Made by a program: the position numbers and the translations under genes | Notes under the pieces: model-generated | What the model saw: only the letters and a program-made list of their open reading frames with translations | What the model was told of the DNA's origin: nothing | Databases searched by the model: none | Assembly (NCBI RefSeq): GCF_002902725.1 | Contig: NZ_PPRT01000031.1 | Coordinates: 41,965 to 105,964, forward strand | Length of the DNA stretch: 64,000 nucleotides | Source: Staphylococcus caprae | GTDB lineage: Bacteria > Bacillota > Bacilli > Staphylococcales > Staphylococcaceae | Direction: 5' to 3' | Shown here: positions 37,896 to 46,583 of the stretch, in pieces | Numbering within the stretch: position 1 is the stretch's first letter | Layout: the number at the start of each line of letters is the position of its first letter

Positions 37896-39389
37896 TTAAG
37901 ATTCATAATAATTTAATTCTAAATCTTTTGATGTTTGTTTACGTGTTTCTCTCATTAATTGAATATCATTGATAAGAGATTGTCCATATGATGGAATCAT
38001 TTTTTGTATTTTAGGTTTCCATTCATTTTCATAATCAGCGAAGTTTCTTTCTAAAACTTCTAACGCTACTGAAACTGAAGTTGAGGCTCCTGGTGATTCA
38101 CCTAATAATGCAATGACAGAGTGGTCTTCAGAGTTAACAACTTCTGTACCAAATTGAATGAATCCTTTACCGTGCTCAGGTGTATCTTTAATAACTTGAA
38201 CACGTTTACCTGCAGTGTATAATTGCCAATCTTCGTCACGTGCTTCAGGGTAGAACGTGCGTAGATGGTTTATACAACCTTCTTTAGTCATCAATACTTG
38301 ATCGATTGAATACTTAATTAAAGGTAAATTTTTAGCTGCAGCTGCAAGTAAAGTTGTGATGTTGTATGGTTTAACAGATTTAAATAAATCTAAGTTAGAA
38401 CCATTTTTTAAGAATTTAGGCCCAACGTTCGCAAAAGGCCCAAATAATAATGTTCTTTCACCATCAATATAACGTGTATCGAGATGAGGTACAGTCATTG
38501 GCGGTGTGCCAGGTGGTTCTTTACCGTAAACTTTAACGTCATGTTCATTAATAACTGCAGGGTTGGTACATATTAAGAACTGACCGCTAATAGGGAACCC
38601 GCCTAAGTGCTTACTTTCAGGGATACCAGTTTTTTGTAATAGTGGAATAGCGCCACCACCAGCACCAATAAAGACGTAATCCGCTAATACAGTTTCTTCA
38701 GAACCGTTATTGCGATTTCTTACTTTCACTTCCCATGTATCATCTTGACGTCGGTTAAAATCAATGACCTCATGATTATATTGAACTTCTGCATTAGGGT
38801 GCTGTTCAATACTTTTAGCCATCTTACGTGTTAACTCACCATAATTCACATCTGTACCTTCATCAATTTTACTGGCTGCCATAATCTCATTGCCTGTACG
38901 ACCTTTCATCATTAATGGCATCCATTTTTTCATTTCTTCAATATCTTCTGTATATTCAATATTGTCGAACATTGGGAAGTTACGCATTGCTTCGTAACGA
39001 TTTTTCAAGAATTGTACGTTATTCTTACCTCTTACGAAACTAATGTGAGGAAGGGGATTAATAAATTCTCTAGGATTATCAATGTTGCCACTTTTCACGA
39101 GGTGTCCCCAGAATTGCTTAGAAATTTCAAATTGTTCATTAATTTCTTTCGCTTTTTCGATATCAATTGAACCATCAGGTTGTTGAACTGTATAGTTCAG
39201 CTCACATAACGCAGCATGTCCTGTACCGGCATTGTTTCTTTCATTAGAACTCTCGATACCTGGACGATCTAAACGTTCAAAGAGTTTGATGTTCCAATTA
39301 GGTTCTAATTCTTTAATCATAGAACCAAATGTCGTACTTAAGACACCAGCGCCAATAATCACTATGTTTTTTGACTTGTTGTTAGGCAT
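37896..39389 (-). CDS. mqo: Malate:quinone oxidoreductase
   Basis: 497-residue peripheral membrane flavoprotein that oxidises malate to oxaloacetate and reduces menaquinone. FAD-binding GAGVLSTTFGSMIKELEPNW near residue 13 and the family block SSNERNNAGTGHAALCELNYT near residue 46, plus GESPGASTSVS in the C-terminal part. ATG after AGAAAGGTG. Staphylococci usually have two Mqo copies; which one this is cannot be told. Confidence 0.93.
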   Translation of the reverse strand: MPNNKSKNIVIIGAGVLSTTFGSMIKELEPNWNIKLFERLDRPGIESSNERNNAGTGHAALCELNYTVQQPDGSIDIEKAKEINEQFEISKQFWGHLVKSGNIDNPREFINPLPHISFVRGKNNVQFLKNRYEAMRNFPMFDNIEYTEDIEEMKKWMPLMMKGRTGNEIMAASKIDEGTDVNYGELTRKMAKSIEQHPNAEVQYNHEVIDFNRRQDDTWEVKVRNRNNGSEETVLADYVFIGAGGGAIPLLQKTGIPESKHLGGFPISGQFLICTNPAVINEHDVKVYGKEPPGTPPMTVPHLDTRYIDGERTLLFGPFANVGPKFLKNGSNLDLFKSVKPYNITTLLAAAAKNLPLIKYSIDQVLMTKEGCINHLRTFYPEARDEDWQLYTAGKRVQVIKDTPEHGKGFIQFGTEVVNSEDHSVIALLGESPGASTSVSVALEVLERNFADYENEWKPKIQKMIPSYGQSLINDIQLMRETRKQTSKDLELNYYES

Positions 39390-39581
39390 TTTTGCTCACC
39401 TTTCTAAAAAGATTTCGTGCAAAAATAATTAAATTATTGCGCTGACTCTTATTATAAGTGCTGTATTTCTATAACAAAAATACATATTTTCAATAACACC
39501 TATTCCATTTTGTAATAATTTGGACACAATATGACCATTGATTAGACAAAAAATAGTCTGTGCGTTCAGATAATGAATCGT

Positions 39582-40076
39582 CTAAATTTTATTCATCAAT
39601 GTGTGTGACAGAATTAATAATAATTCTTCAATTGGTTTACTACGCTCATCTAAAATATGAAAACTTACTTGTCCCTCATTCTTAGCCCAATGTGATAGTT
39701 GTTCATTTTCATAATTTGTAATGATACAAGTTTCTGGGCTCATTTTTTTAATAAAATAGTCTTCATTATCATAAGTGAACTTAACCGGTTTATTAACCAA
39801 CGTAAACTCTTTCATATCAATTTTTGTATTTCTATAATTACAATGAATTTCTCTGAAATTTCTAAAGTTTGGTATACATTTGGAAGTGAAAATAATATTT
39901 TTCTCCAAATCTCTAACAACATAAGACGTATAGATGCCTGCTTGAGGAATAATAATGTCTAAACCTTTGATAAATGGATTCGGATAAGCTTTTCTTATGT
40001 ACAAATAAGGATCTCCATCGTTGTACATTGTCTTCCATCTTGTATCAAAGTAATTGCTGAGTGTGTAATTAATCAT
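39582..40076 (-). CDS. Hypothetical protein, possibly tubby/LURP-one-like
   Basis: 164 residues, mixed beta content, cytoplasmic. YVVRDLEKNIIFTSKCIPN and KFTYDNEDYFIKKMSPETCIITNYENE resemble the alternating strands of the tubby/LURP-one-like protein at 29673, but similarity is weak. Ribosome binding site is weak (AAGGTTGATG). It stands alone on the minus strand. Function unknown. Confidence 0.6.
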   Translation of the reverse strand: MINYTLSNYFDTRWKTMYNDGDPYLYIRKAYPNPFIKGLDIIIPQAGIYTSYVVRDLEKNIIFTSKCIPNFRNFREIHCNYRNTKIDMKEFTLVNKPVKFTYDNEDYFIKKMSPETCIITNYENEQLSHWAKNEGQVSFHILDERSKPIEELLLILSHTLMNKI

Positions 40077-40218
40077 TCGTCATCAACCTTCGATTTTTAG
40101 AATTATCAATAAATGTATATTCCCTATTCCCATGGAAAATAAAACAACTAGCAGAAAGTTTAAAATTGATTTTATTTAAGAGAAAACAAAACGCTCTACG
40201 AAGTATTAAATACAGAAG

Positions 40219-40267
40219 TAGCAGTAAGACGACTCCTAATTGGAATCATCTTACTGCTATTATTTTT
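40219..40267 (+). terminator. Strong hairpin with plus-strand T tract, no plus gene
   Basis: TAGCAGTAAGA-GACTCC pairs with GGAATC-TCTTACTGCTA, followed by TTATTTTT on the plus strand. Genes on both sides lie on the minus strand, where the tail is not T-rich. Confidence 0.6.
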
Positions 40268-40335
40268 GGGGATTATGTTTCAGCTTGGCTTTACTTAAAT
40301 GAGTAATCGGTATGTTTAAGAATTTTTATTTGTAA

Positions 40336-40926
40336 TTACTCATATGGGTTTCCAAACTTTTTACAATACTCATACAAACCATACTTATTCATAAAAGATT
40401 GTTTTTCGATGTTTTCGTTCGTATCTAGTTCTATCATTTTGAGTACGTATTCAGAAAAATCAATTGTTGCAGTACCGTTAGCTGTTACGAGATTTCTATC
40501 ACGTGTAGCCTGAGTTTTAATAAAAGATTCTTTATTATGATAGTTCCCAAATGAAGACCAAAGTTCAACTGAATTTCCAGTATGCTTAAAGTGATTTAAA
40601 AAACCATTTTTGGCCAAATAGTCAACTGCACCACAAATAGCGCCAATAGGTTTCGATTTATCAAAGAAATTATGAATATATTCTAGTAAAGTAGGCGAAT
40701 CAATATTCCAGGTGTTTCCACCTACTAAGATAAGTAAATCTCCTTGAGGACGAAGAGTATTTAAATTATAGTCAATGGCGGTATGAATACCACCAATTGA
40801 AGTAACACTATCTTGCAAAGAAACTGTCTTCACTTGCCATTTTGTACTTTGATTAAGATATGGACTAAGAAATGCGATTTCCCAATCTGCATATTCATCT
40901 AGTAATAAAAATAGAGCAGTTTTCAT
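40336..40926 (-). CDS. DJ-1/PfpI family protein
   Basis: 196 residues from ATG 40926 (AAAGGAG 8 bp upstream); the frame extends upstream over yjdF's end. Nucleophile-elbow Cys at residue 98 in GAICGAVDYLA, and VGGNTWNID near residue 68. This is the DJ-1/PfpI fold of cysteine hydrolases, chaperones or glyoxalases, of the type often annotated as a glutamine amidotransferase-like protein. It follows yjdF with 16 bp between them, so the pair is probably co-transcribed. Confidence 0.8.
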   Translation of the reverse strand: MKTALFLLLDEYADWEIAFLSPYLNQSTKWQVKTVSLQDSVTSIGGIHTAIDYNLNTLRPQGDLLILVGGNTWNIDSPTLLEYIHNFFDKSKPIGAICGAVDYLAKNGFLNHFKHTGNSVELWSSFGNYHNKESFIKTQATRDRNLVTANGTATIDFSEYVLKMIELDTNENIEKQSFMNKYGLYEYCKKFGNPYE

Positions 40927-40942
40927 AAATAGACTCCTTTGA

Positions 40943-41350
40943 TTAATGGCCTTTATGTTTTTCTTTTGCTTTTTGTTTTTTGATTGAACGCTTATAAGCT
41001 TCATGCTTTTCTTTATTTTGTTTCTTACGCTTTTTCCGTCCTTTTTTCTTTAACTCTTGTTCTTTCTTCATAGCTTCTTGTGCAATAGTTGTAAATTTAG
41101 GCTTTTTTTGTTCTTTTGCTACTTTCCTTTGTAGTCTTTTAGGATTGACCTTTTTTGTTTGAGCCTTCAGTGTAGTTTGAGTCTGAGTGTTGTCTATCAA
41201 ACGTTCTAATTCGTTGGTGATAAATCCAAGCACTTCTTCGTCACTAGGTTCTTGACCAAAAATATGTTTAGAAAATTTAACTGAATTGTTCATCGAGAAT
41301 TTAACTAAACCTATAAAAAACTGACCATCATGAAATACTGATAATTTCAT
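40943..41350 (-). CDS. yjdF: YjdF family protein (DUF2992)
   Basis: 135 residues. MKLSVFHDGQFFIGLVKF at the N-terminus is the YjdF signature, and the C-terminus is a lysine-rich tail (KKGRKKRKKQNKEKHEAYKR). In B. subtilis yjdF is controlled by the azaaromatic-sensing yjdF riboswitch, and a matching leader is seen here. Probably co-transcribed with the DJ-1 gene downstream. Confidence 0.85.
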   Translation of the reverse strand: MKLSVFHDGQFFIGLVKFSMNNSVKFSKHIFGQEPSDEEVLGFITNELERLIDNTQTQTTLKAQTKKVNPKRLQRKVAKEQKKPKFTTIAQEAMKKEQELKKKGRKKRKKQNKEKHEAYKRSIKKQKAKEKHKGH

Positions 41351-41357
41351 GTCTAGT

Positions 41358-41455
41358 CCCTCCTCTTAATTAAACTTGAAATGATGGACAACCTGAGGAG
41401 GAGGGTTACTGACAAATCCTATGAATTTGCATTGGGACTACCAACCCAATTGTGT
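41358..41455 (-). promoter_or_regulatory. yjdF-type riboswitch leader with SD-sequestering segment
   Basis: On the minus strand: TTGGG / CCCAA hairpin (GGGTTGGTAGTCCC), CAAAT / ATTTG hairpin, then AACC-(CTCCTCCTCA)-GGTT. The loop CCCTCCTC is exactly complementary to the ribosome binding site GAGGAGGG of yjdF, 40 nt downstream, which could block translation. The order of motifs and the yjdF gene downstream fit the yjdF RNA motif. Read by eye; not searched against a model. Confidence 0.65.
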
Positions 41456-41681
41456 TTTTACATTTCACTATTTAGTATTACATGAACTAAAAAATATACA
41501 AAACACCTATTTTTTAAAACTCACACATATTACCTATAAAAGTTTGTCACGTTGATGATTTTAGAACCTTTGTCATTGTGCATTCAGTATTTTTTGAAAA
41601 GTTGCGTTAAACTTGATATAAGTATTATATGCAAGGTACATACATAATTGGGAAATTTATAAAATAAAATCAGGTGATATG

Positions 41682-42860
41682 ATGTTTCAAAGAATACTAA
41701 GCGTGACAGGCGTGTTATGTGTGGTCACATTATTATCAGCTTCTCCAAGTTTTGCAGTGGAAAAACCAACCTCTTTATTAAAGAACAAAGATAATACGAA
41801 AATTTCAAGCACATACGAACCTCAATCTTTAACACTCTCAACAGATCAAGGTCAAATACTTTATAGTTATCATGAAAATAAAAAAGTAGACCCTGCTTCT
41901 TTAACTAAAATGATGACAATGTATTTGACACTAGATGCTGTAAAATCTGGAAAACTACATATGAACGATAAAGTAAAAATTACTAACCAACAGGCGCAAT
42001 TATCTCGAAAATCTAACCTATCCTCAGTTCCTTTAAAAGCTGGTCAAATCTATACAGTTAAAGAAATTTTAAGTCAAACTGCTTTAGCATCTAGTAATGC
42101 TGCAGCCTTAATTCTAGGAGAAAAGGTATCGAAATCGACGTCTACTTTTACAGATCAAATGAATCAACAAGCAAAGCAATTTCATATGAATCATACCCAC
42201 TATACAAGTCCTACAGGGGCAGATACTCATTTATTAGGACCTAGTGCCCCTGAAAAGTATAAAAACCAAGGTAAGACGCAAAGTACATCCAAAGATATGA
42301 ATATAATGATGTATGAAATGTTAAAAAATCATCCGGAAATACTGAAAATTACTAAGAAAACGTCAGAAACTCAAAAAGGACAAACGTTTAAATCTACAAA
42401 CTTATCTTTAAAAGGGCAGCCTAAGTATTATAAAGGGACTGATGGTTTGAAAACAGGAACAAGTGATTCAGGATATAGTTTAGCTTTGACGAATAAACAA
42501 CATCGTTTAAGGCTGAATGAAACGATTCTAGATGTGTCGCCTTATCCAAGTGAAACAGCTAAACTTACACGTAATGAAATTGCGAATGATATGATGAAGT
42601 ACTATCGTAAACAATACGAGTATAAAAAAGTTTTATCCAAAGGAGAGCACAAGATTGATGGCACAACATATGATGTGAAGAAAGATTTATATGACGTTGT
42701 TCCTAAACATCAAAAATGGTATATCGCCATTAATAATAAAGGTAATGCATATGTTCACTATAAACGAAATTATCTCGAGGGTGCTTCATATCCTTCGGTC
42801 AAAGCTGATAAAAAAAGTAAAGGTATATTAAGTTGGTTATCGCATCTGTTTTTGCGATAA
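41682..42860 (+). CDS. PBP4-like D-alanyl-D-alanine carboxypeptidase (class C low-molecular-mass PBP)
   Basis: 392 residues. Signal peptide at residues 1-25 (LSVTGVLCVVTLLSASPSFA). Transpeptidase/carboxypeptidase motifs: S73-L-T-K76, S137-S-N139 and K257-T-G259. The C-terminal part ends in a basic hydrophobic helix (SKGILSWLSHLFLR) that may bind the membrane. It trims D-alanine from peptidoglycan side chains outside the cell. AGGTGA favours ATG 41682 over 41679. The overall plan is like S. aureus PBP4 (pbpD) but shorter and lying in a different neighbourhood, so it is a paralogue or a separate DacA-like gene. Confidence 0.82.
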   Translation: MFQRILSVTGVLCVVTLLSASPSFAVEKPTSLLKNKDNTKISSTYEPQSLTLSTDQGQILYSYHENKKVDPASLTKMMTMYLTLDAVKSGKLHMNDKVKITNQQAQLSRKSNLSSVPLKAGQIYTVKEILSQTALASSNAAALILGEKVSKSTSTFTDQMNQQAKQFHMNHTHYTSPTGADTHLLGPSAPEKYKNQGKTQSTSKDMNIMMYEMLKNHPEILKITKKTSETQKGQTFKSTNLSLKGQPKYYKGTDGLKTGTSDSGYSLALTNKQHRLRLNETILDVSPYPSETAKLTRNEIANDMMKYYRKQYEYKKVLSKGEHKIDGTTYDVKKDLYDVVPKHQKWYIAINNKGNAYVHYKRNYLEGASYPSVKADKKSKGILSWLSHLFLR

Positions 42861-42870
42861 CCTATTATTT
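42835..42870 (+). terminator. Terminator overlapping the carboxypeptidase stop codon
   Basis: GGTTATCGCA pairs with TGCGATAACC around an 8-base loop; the TAA stop (42858-42860) lies in the right arm. TATTATTTT follows. Confidence 0.75.
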
Positions 42871-42995
42871 TGAAGTTTAATGTAAGCGTTTTACCATATT
42901 TGTACTAATACTTACATGTAATATGTTAATATTCAATTGACAGAATGTTCCGACATAATCAAGCGTTATAACTTTCATACAAGGGGGTTAGGCCC

Positions 42996-44189
42996 ATGCC
43001 TAAAAAGTTATTTAGTATTGATTTAAACAAGACAATGGATCAACAAGCGCATCCAGGACATAACAGATGGCATCCAGATATTCCGGCAGCATTTTCAGTA
43101 GAACCTGGAGAATCATTTAGAATGGAATGTTTAGACTGGACTGATGGACAAGTAGGAAATAATGATGACGCAAATGAAATTAAATATGTCAATTTGAATC
43201 GTGTCCATGTATTAAGTGGTCCTGTGTATGTGAATGGTGTCGAACCAGGAGATTTACTTGTCGTTGATATTCTAGACATCGGAACTTTTCCTGAACATGA
43301 ATGGGGATTTAACGGTATCTTTGATAAAACGAATGGAGGCAGTTTCTTAGTGGACCATTATCCTAATGCGGCCAAGTCTATTTGGGATTTCAATGGAATC
43401 TATGCTACTAGTCGACATGTTCCAGGGGTCGAATTTGCAGGGGTTATTCATCCGGGGTTAATCGGAGTGGCACCATCCCAAGAAATGTTAGATGAATGGA
43501 ATCGTCGTGAACGTGCGCTTGTCGATACAGACCCAGACCGTGAACCTGTGTTAGCGAATTTACCTACTGAGGATGCGGCAGTATTAGGTACGCTTAAAGG
43601 AAGAGACTTTGATCGTGTAGCTAAAGAAGGCGCACGTACAGTTCCGCCTCGTGAAAATGGGGGCAACTGTGATATCAAAGATTTATCAAAAGGGTCTCGA
43701 ATTTACTTCCCAGTTCATGTTAAAGGTGCCAAATTATCTGTAGGTGATTTACATTTTTCTCAAGGTGATGGAGAAATTACATTCTGTGGTGGTATTGAAA
43801 TGCCAGGATGGATTGAATTACGCGTGAATGTCATTAAAAATGGGATGGAAAAGTATCATATTAAGAAAAATCCAACATTCAAACCAGGTCCACTTCTACC
43901 AAATTATAATGATTATATTGTCTTCGAAGGTATTTCTGTAAATGAATTTACAGGTGAACAAAAATATAATGATGCGACCACTGCATACAGAAATGCGGTG
44001 CTTAATGCGATTGAATTCTTGAAAACACGAGGATTCACTGGAGAGCAAGCTTATATGCTACTAGGTACAGCGCCAGTGCAAGGCACAGTTGCCGGTATCG
44101 TAGATGTTCCGAATGCCTGCTGTACGATTGCGATTCCGAGAGAGATATTTAAAGACGATATTGTACCGAGTTTGGAGCCTGATGAATAA
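42996..44189 (+). CDS. fmdA: Acetamidase/formamidase FmdA
   Basis: 397 residues of the FmdA_AmdA family, cytosolic amidase that hydrolyses formamide to formate and ammonia. HPGHNRWHPDIPAAFSVEPGE at the N-terminus, then NGGNCDIKDL (metal site region) and LHFSQGDGE near residue 255 are the family blocks. Start ATG after AGGGGG. Its stop overlaps the zinc ribbon gene by one base, so both are co-translated. Confidence 0.9.
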   Translation: MPKKLFSIDLNKTMDQQAHPGHNRWHPDIPAAFSVEPGESFRMECLDWTDGQVGNNDDANEIKYVNLNRVHVLSGPVYVNGVEPGDLLVVDILDIGTFPEHEWGFNGIFDKTNGGSFLVDHYPNAAKSIWDFNGIYATSRHVPGVEFAGVIHPGLIGVAPSQEMLDEWNRRERALVDTDPDREPVLANLPTEDAAVLGTLKGRDFDRVAKEGARTVPPRENGGNCDIKDLSKGSRIYFPVHVKGAKLSVGDLHFSQGDGEITFCGGIEMPGWIELRVNVIKNGMEKYHIKKNPTFKPGPLLPNYNDYIVFEGISVNEFTGEQKYNDATTAYRNAVLNAIEFLKTRGFTGEQAYMLLGTAPVQGTVAGIVDVPNACCTIAIPREIFKDDIVPSLEPDE

Positions 44190-44455
44190 TGCCAAAATAT
44201 ACTTATGATTGTTCAACGTGTGGGCCATTTACAATGAGACAATCCATGAATGAACAACATGAATATGCTTATTGTCCACATTGTGGCGACACATCTACAC
44301 GTGTATTTAACGCTTTTCAAACTTATAAAATGGATGGGAAATTAAAGCAACGTATTGAAAAGGGACAACAACCTCGTGTTGTTACTAAAGATAAGTTGCC
44401 GACAAATAAACGTAAAAAAGCCACACAAGGAAGACCTTGGATGGCAGGACACTAA
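44189..44455 (+). CDS. FmdB-type zinc ribbon protein
   Basis: 88 residues. N-terminal MPKYTYDCSTCGPF and YCPHCGD give the CxxC...CxxC zinc ribbon, followed by a basic tail (KATQGRPWMAGH). It overlaps fmdA by one base (TAATG). Regulatory FmdB-like proteins are often linked with amidase genes; whether it regulates or is an accessory factor is not known. Confidence 0.85.
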   Translation: MPKYTYDCSTCGPFTMRQSMNEQHEYAYCPHCGDTSTRVFNAFQTYKMDGKLKQRIEKGQQPRVVTKDKLPTNKRKKATQGRPWMAGH

Positions 44456-44468
44456 GCGCTAAAATAAG

Positions 44469-44526
44469 AACCTTCGCTAAATAATGACACAATTGGGGGT
44501 CATATCACTATCTAGCGAGGGTTTTC
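44469..44526. terminator. Terminator of fmdA operon and TetR gene
   Basis: AACC-TCGCTA pairs with TAGCGA-GGTT, with an inner ATGAC/GTCAT stem. It ends in GTTTTC and lies between convergent genes. Confidence 0.75.
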
Positions 44527-44540
44527 ATCTATAATAGTTA

Positions 44541-45128
44541 TTAAAATTTTTTAATGTGTGTTTCTCTAATGCCATTTATAATTTTGACGACTTCTAGTGT
44601 TAAATCTTCGACTGAACGCTTTTGTCCCTCTTTTAACCAAGCATAAATAATGCGCAAGATACCACCAGCCATGAATTCCATGTAAACTTCTAAATCAATA
44701 TTAAATCGAATGCCATGACGGATGTCGAAATTAACCTGTCTTTCAACACCCTTATAAAGCTGGTTATATACAATGCGGGTAATTTCGTCATAATAGGCAA
44801 TAGTAAAGACGCTTTGGATGGTATCTCTATTTTCTATTAAAAAATAAAGCGTCTCCCTAACTATATTTTCGAAATATGTTTTCGGTTCTTTCACCAATAA
44901 ATTATCTAAATGAGATTCATGCAAACTGTTGAAAAAGTTAGCTAGAACTTGGTTTAATAAATCATATTTATCACTGTAATGACGATAGAAAGTTGAGCGA
45001 CGTACCATAGCTCGATCACACAAATCTTGAACAGTAATTTGACTAAAATTCTTCGTCTTAAGTAGTTCTAAGAATGAATCCATAAGCGCACGCTGTGTCT
45101 TCTTAACACGTAAATCATTGTTATTCAT
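44541..45128 (-). CDS. TetR family regulator (tandem copy 1)
   Basis: 195 residues. Helix-turn-helix ITVQDLCDRAMVRRSTFYRHYSDKYDLL at about residues 31-58. It is a close paralogue of the next gene (45341-45925): the opening NNDLRVKKTQRAL matches KNKDLRVEKTEQAL, and both share QITVQDLCD and VRRSTFYR. Each has its own ribosome binding site and about 200 bp separate them. The target is not clear; it may be distant or autoregulatory. Confidence 0.85.
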   Translation of the reverse strand: MNNNDLRVKKTQRALMDSFLELLKTKNFSQITVQDLCDRAMVRRSTFYRHYSDKYDLLNQVLANFFNSLHESHLDNLLVKEPKTYFENIVRETLYFLIENRDTIQSVFTIAYYDEITRIVYNQLYKGVERQVNFDIRHGIRFNIDLEVYMEFMAGGILRIIYAWLKEGQKRSVEDLTLEVVKIINGIRETHIKKF

Positions 45129-45340
45129 TTTTTATTCACCTCATTAATCCGACACTTCAAAATCTGTGTGATTGATGCATATATTATTTGATGGTTGCTC
45201 TGTAAAATAATTTCTGAGCGTTGCAAATTAATAATTAACAGCATTTACTATAGTACTTCACTTATAGCACGAACACAATTGCATTGTACTACTTTTATCG
45301 TTGAAAATGGTGTTGAGGTGTATGGTCGAGATAGTACTTT

Positions 45341-45925
45341 TTAAAATTTAGCATGATAATTATGTACACCATTCAGAATAGTAACCACTTCTTTTGTTAA
45401 ATCATCTATTGAACGTTCTTGGCCGTCTTGAATCCATGCATACATTGTACGTAATATGCCTCCTGCAATAAAGTCAGCAAGAATATCTATATCCACATTA
45501 AATTCAACCCCATGACGTATTTCAAACTGTATTTGAGCTTTCATACCTTCATACAATTGCTCATATATAATATCAGTCACTTCATCATAGAGTACCATAG
45601 TTAGTACGTTTTGAACAATGGGTTTATGTTCATATAAATAATCCAATGATTCACGAATCACTTTCTCGAAGTGGGGTCTAGGATCATCTGGATTTAAAGT
45701 TGTAGAATGTTTCTCTCTCACTCTAAAAATCAACTTTTGTATTAATAATTTAAGTAAATCATACTTATCGTCGAAACGTCTATAGAATGTTGAACGTCTG
45801 ACTAAAGCTTTGTCACATAAATCTTGGACGGTAATTTGACCAAAATCTTTCGTTCTTAGCGTTTCAAATAAAGCATTTAATAATGCTTGTTCAGTTTTTT
45901 CTACACGCAGATCTTTATTTTTCAT
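45341..45925 (-). CDS. TetR family regulator (tandem copy 2)
   Basis: 194 residues from ATG 45925 (AGAGGTG upstream); the ATG at 45949 has no site. Helix-turn-helix QITVQDLCDKALVRRSTFYRRFDDKYDLL. It is a tandem paralogue of the gene at 44541, more diverged in the ligand-binding half, suggesting an old duplication with separate effectors. Divergent from the his region across a long leader. Confidence 0.85.
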   Translation of the reverse strand: MKNKDLRVEKTEQALLNALFETLRTKDFGQITVQDLCDKALVRRSTFYRRFDDKYDLLKLLIQKLIFRVREKHSTTLNPDDPRPHFEKVIRESLDYLYEHKPIVQNVLTMVLYDEVTDIIYEQLYEGMKAQIQFEIRHGVEFNVDIDILADFIAGGILRTMYAWIQDGQERSIDDLTKEVVTILNGVHNYHAKF

Positions 45926-45949
45926 TATACACCTCTTAAAATGAGACAT

Positions 45950-46583
45950 TTATTAAAATATGTCACATAAGTATCAGATGGCTTAATTTGCATTCACATT
46001 CTTTGATTTAAAATTGATATAATCCTAATTGTGATTACAATTGAATAAATCTTTTGAGTGGGCAATGATATTACTATATAAGCCATACTAACTCATTAAA
46101 TTGGGCTTTATGGGTTAGTATGTTTTGTGTGGTAATTAGAGTATACTGTTAATTTTTTCTCAAAATCACTTACGCAGCTTCATGCTGCATCCCTAAATTT
46201 TTGTGTATTAATGTAGTCATAGTATCTCTAGTTATTGCGTGTGTTGAGCAAAATGCTAATCGTTATCGATTGGTATTTTGCTTTTTTTGTGGAGAATTTT
46301 AAAAATATGTGCAAGCAACAGAGTTTTAAATTTAAAATTGCTTAAAGATAATATGTATAACTACATTTTAGAATAATATATCTATTAGAGTTAAACAAGG
46401 TGTATATGAGATTAAAAGAAGATGATGTGTGGATGAGTTAAAATGCAAAGGTAAAACTGTGTTTATAATTGAAAGAATTTTCAGAAAAATACTTGTAATA
46501 TTAATTTCGTCATGGTAGTTTAATACTACATTTTCACTTTAGTACAATATAGCATTAAAGTGTTTGGGCCGAGGTGACATCTT
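45950..46583. other. Long intergenic region upstream of hisZ
   Basis: 633 bp without a gene. It holds two terminator-like hairpins on the plus strand: CATACTAAC / GTTAGTATG (46084-46122, then TTTTG) and a stronger one at 46247. A short GCAG-(CTTCATG)-CTGC hairpin lies between them near 46186-46200. No T-box consensus (no AGGGTGGNACCGCG) and no histidine-rich leader peptide were seen. Confidence 0.5.
46247..46288 (+). terminator. Orphan intrinsic terminator upstream of hisZ
   Basis: AGCAAAAT...ATCG pairs with CGAT...ATTTTGCT, followed by TTTTTTG. It lies 296 bp before hisZ with no plus-strand gene before it, so it ends a leader RNA or a small RNA. Confidence 0.75.

Noticed and set aside
42880..42895. 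cre site before the formamidase gene (ATGTAAGCGTTTTACC)
   Set aside because: The right half lacks the conserved CA; more than two mismatches to the consensus.
45950..46583. T-box riboswitch for the his operon
   Set aside because: No T-box consensus sequence or specifier loop layout could be found in the leader.
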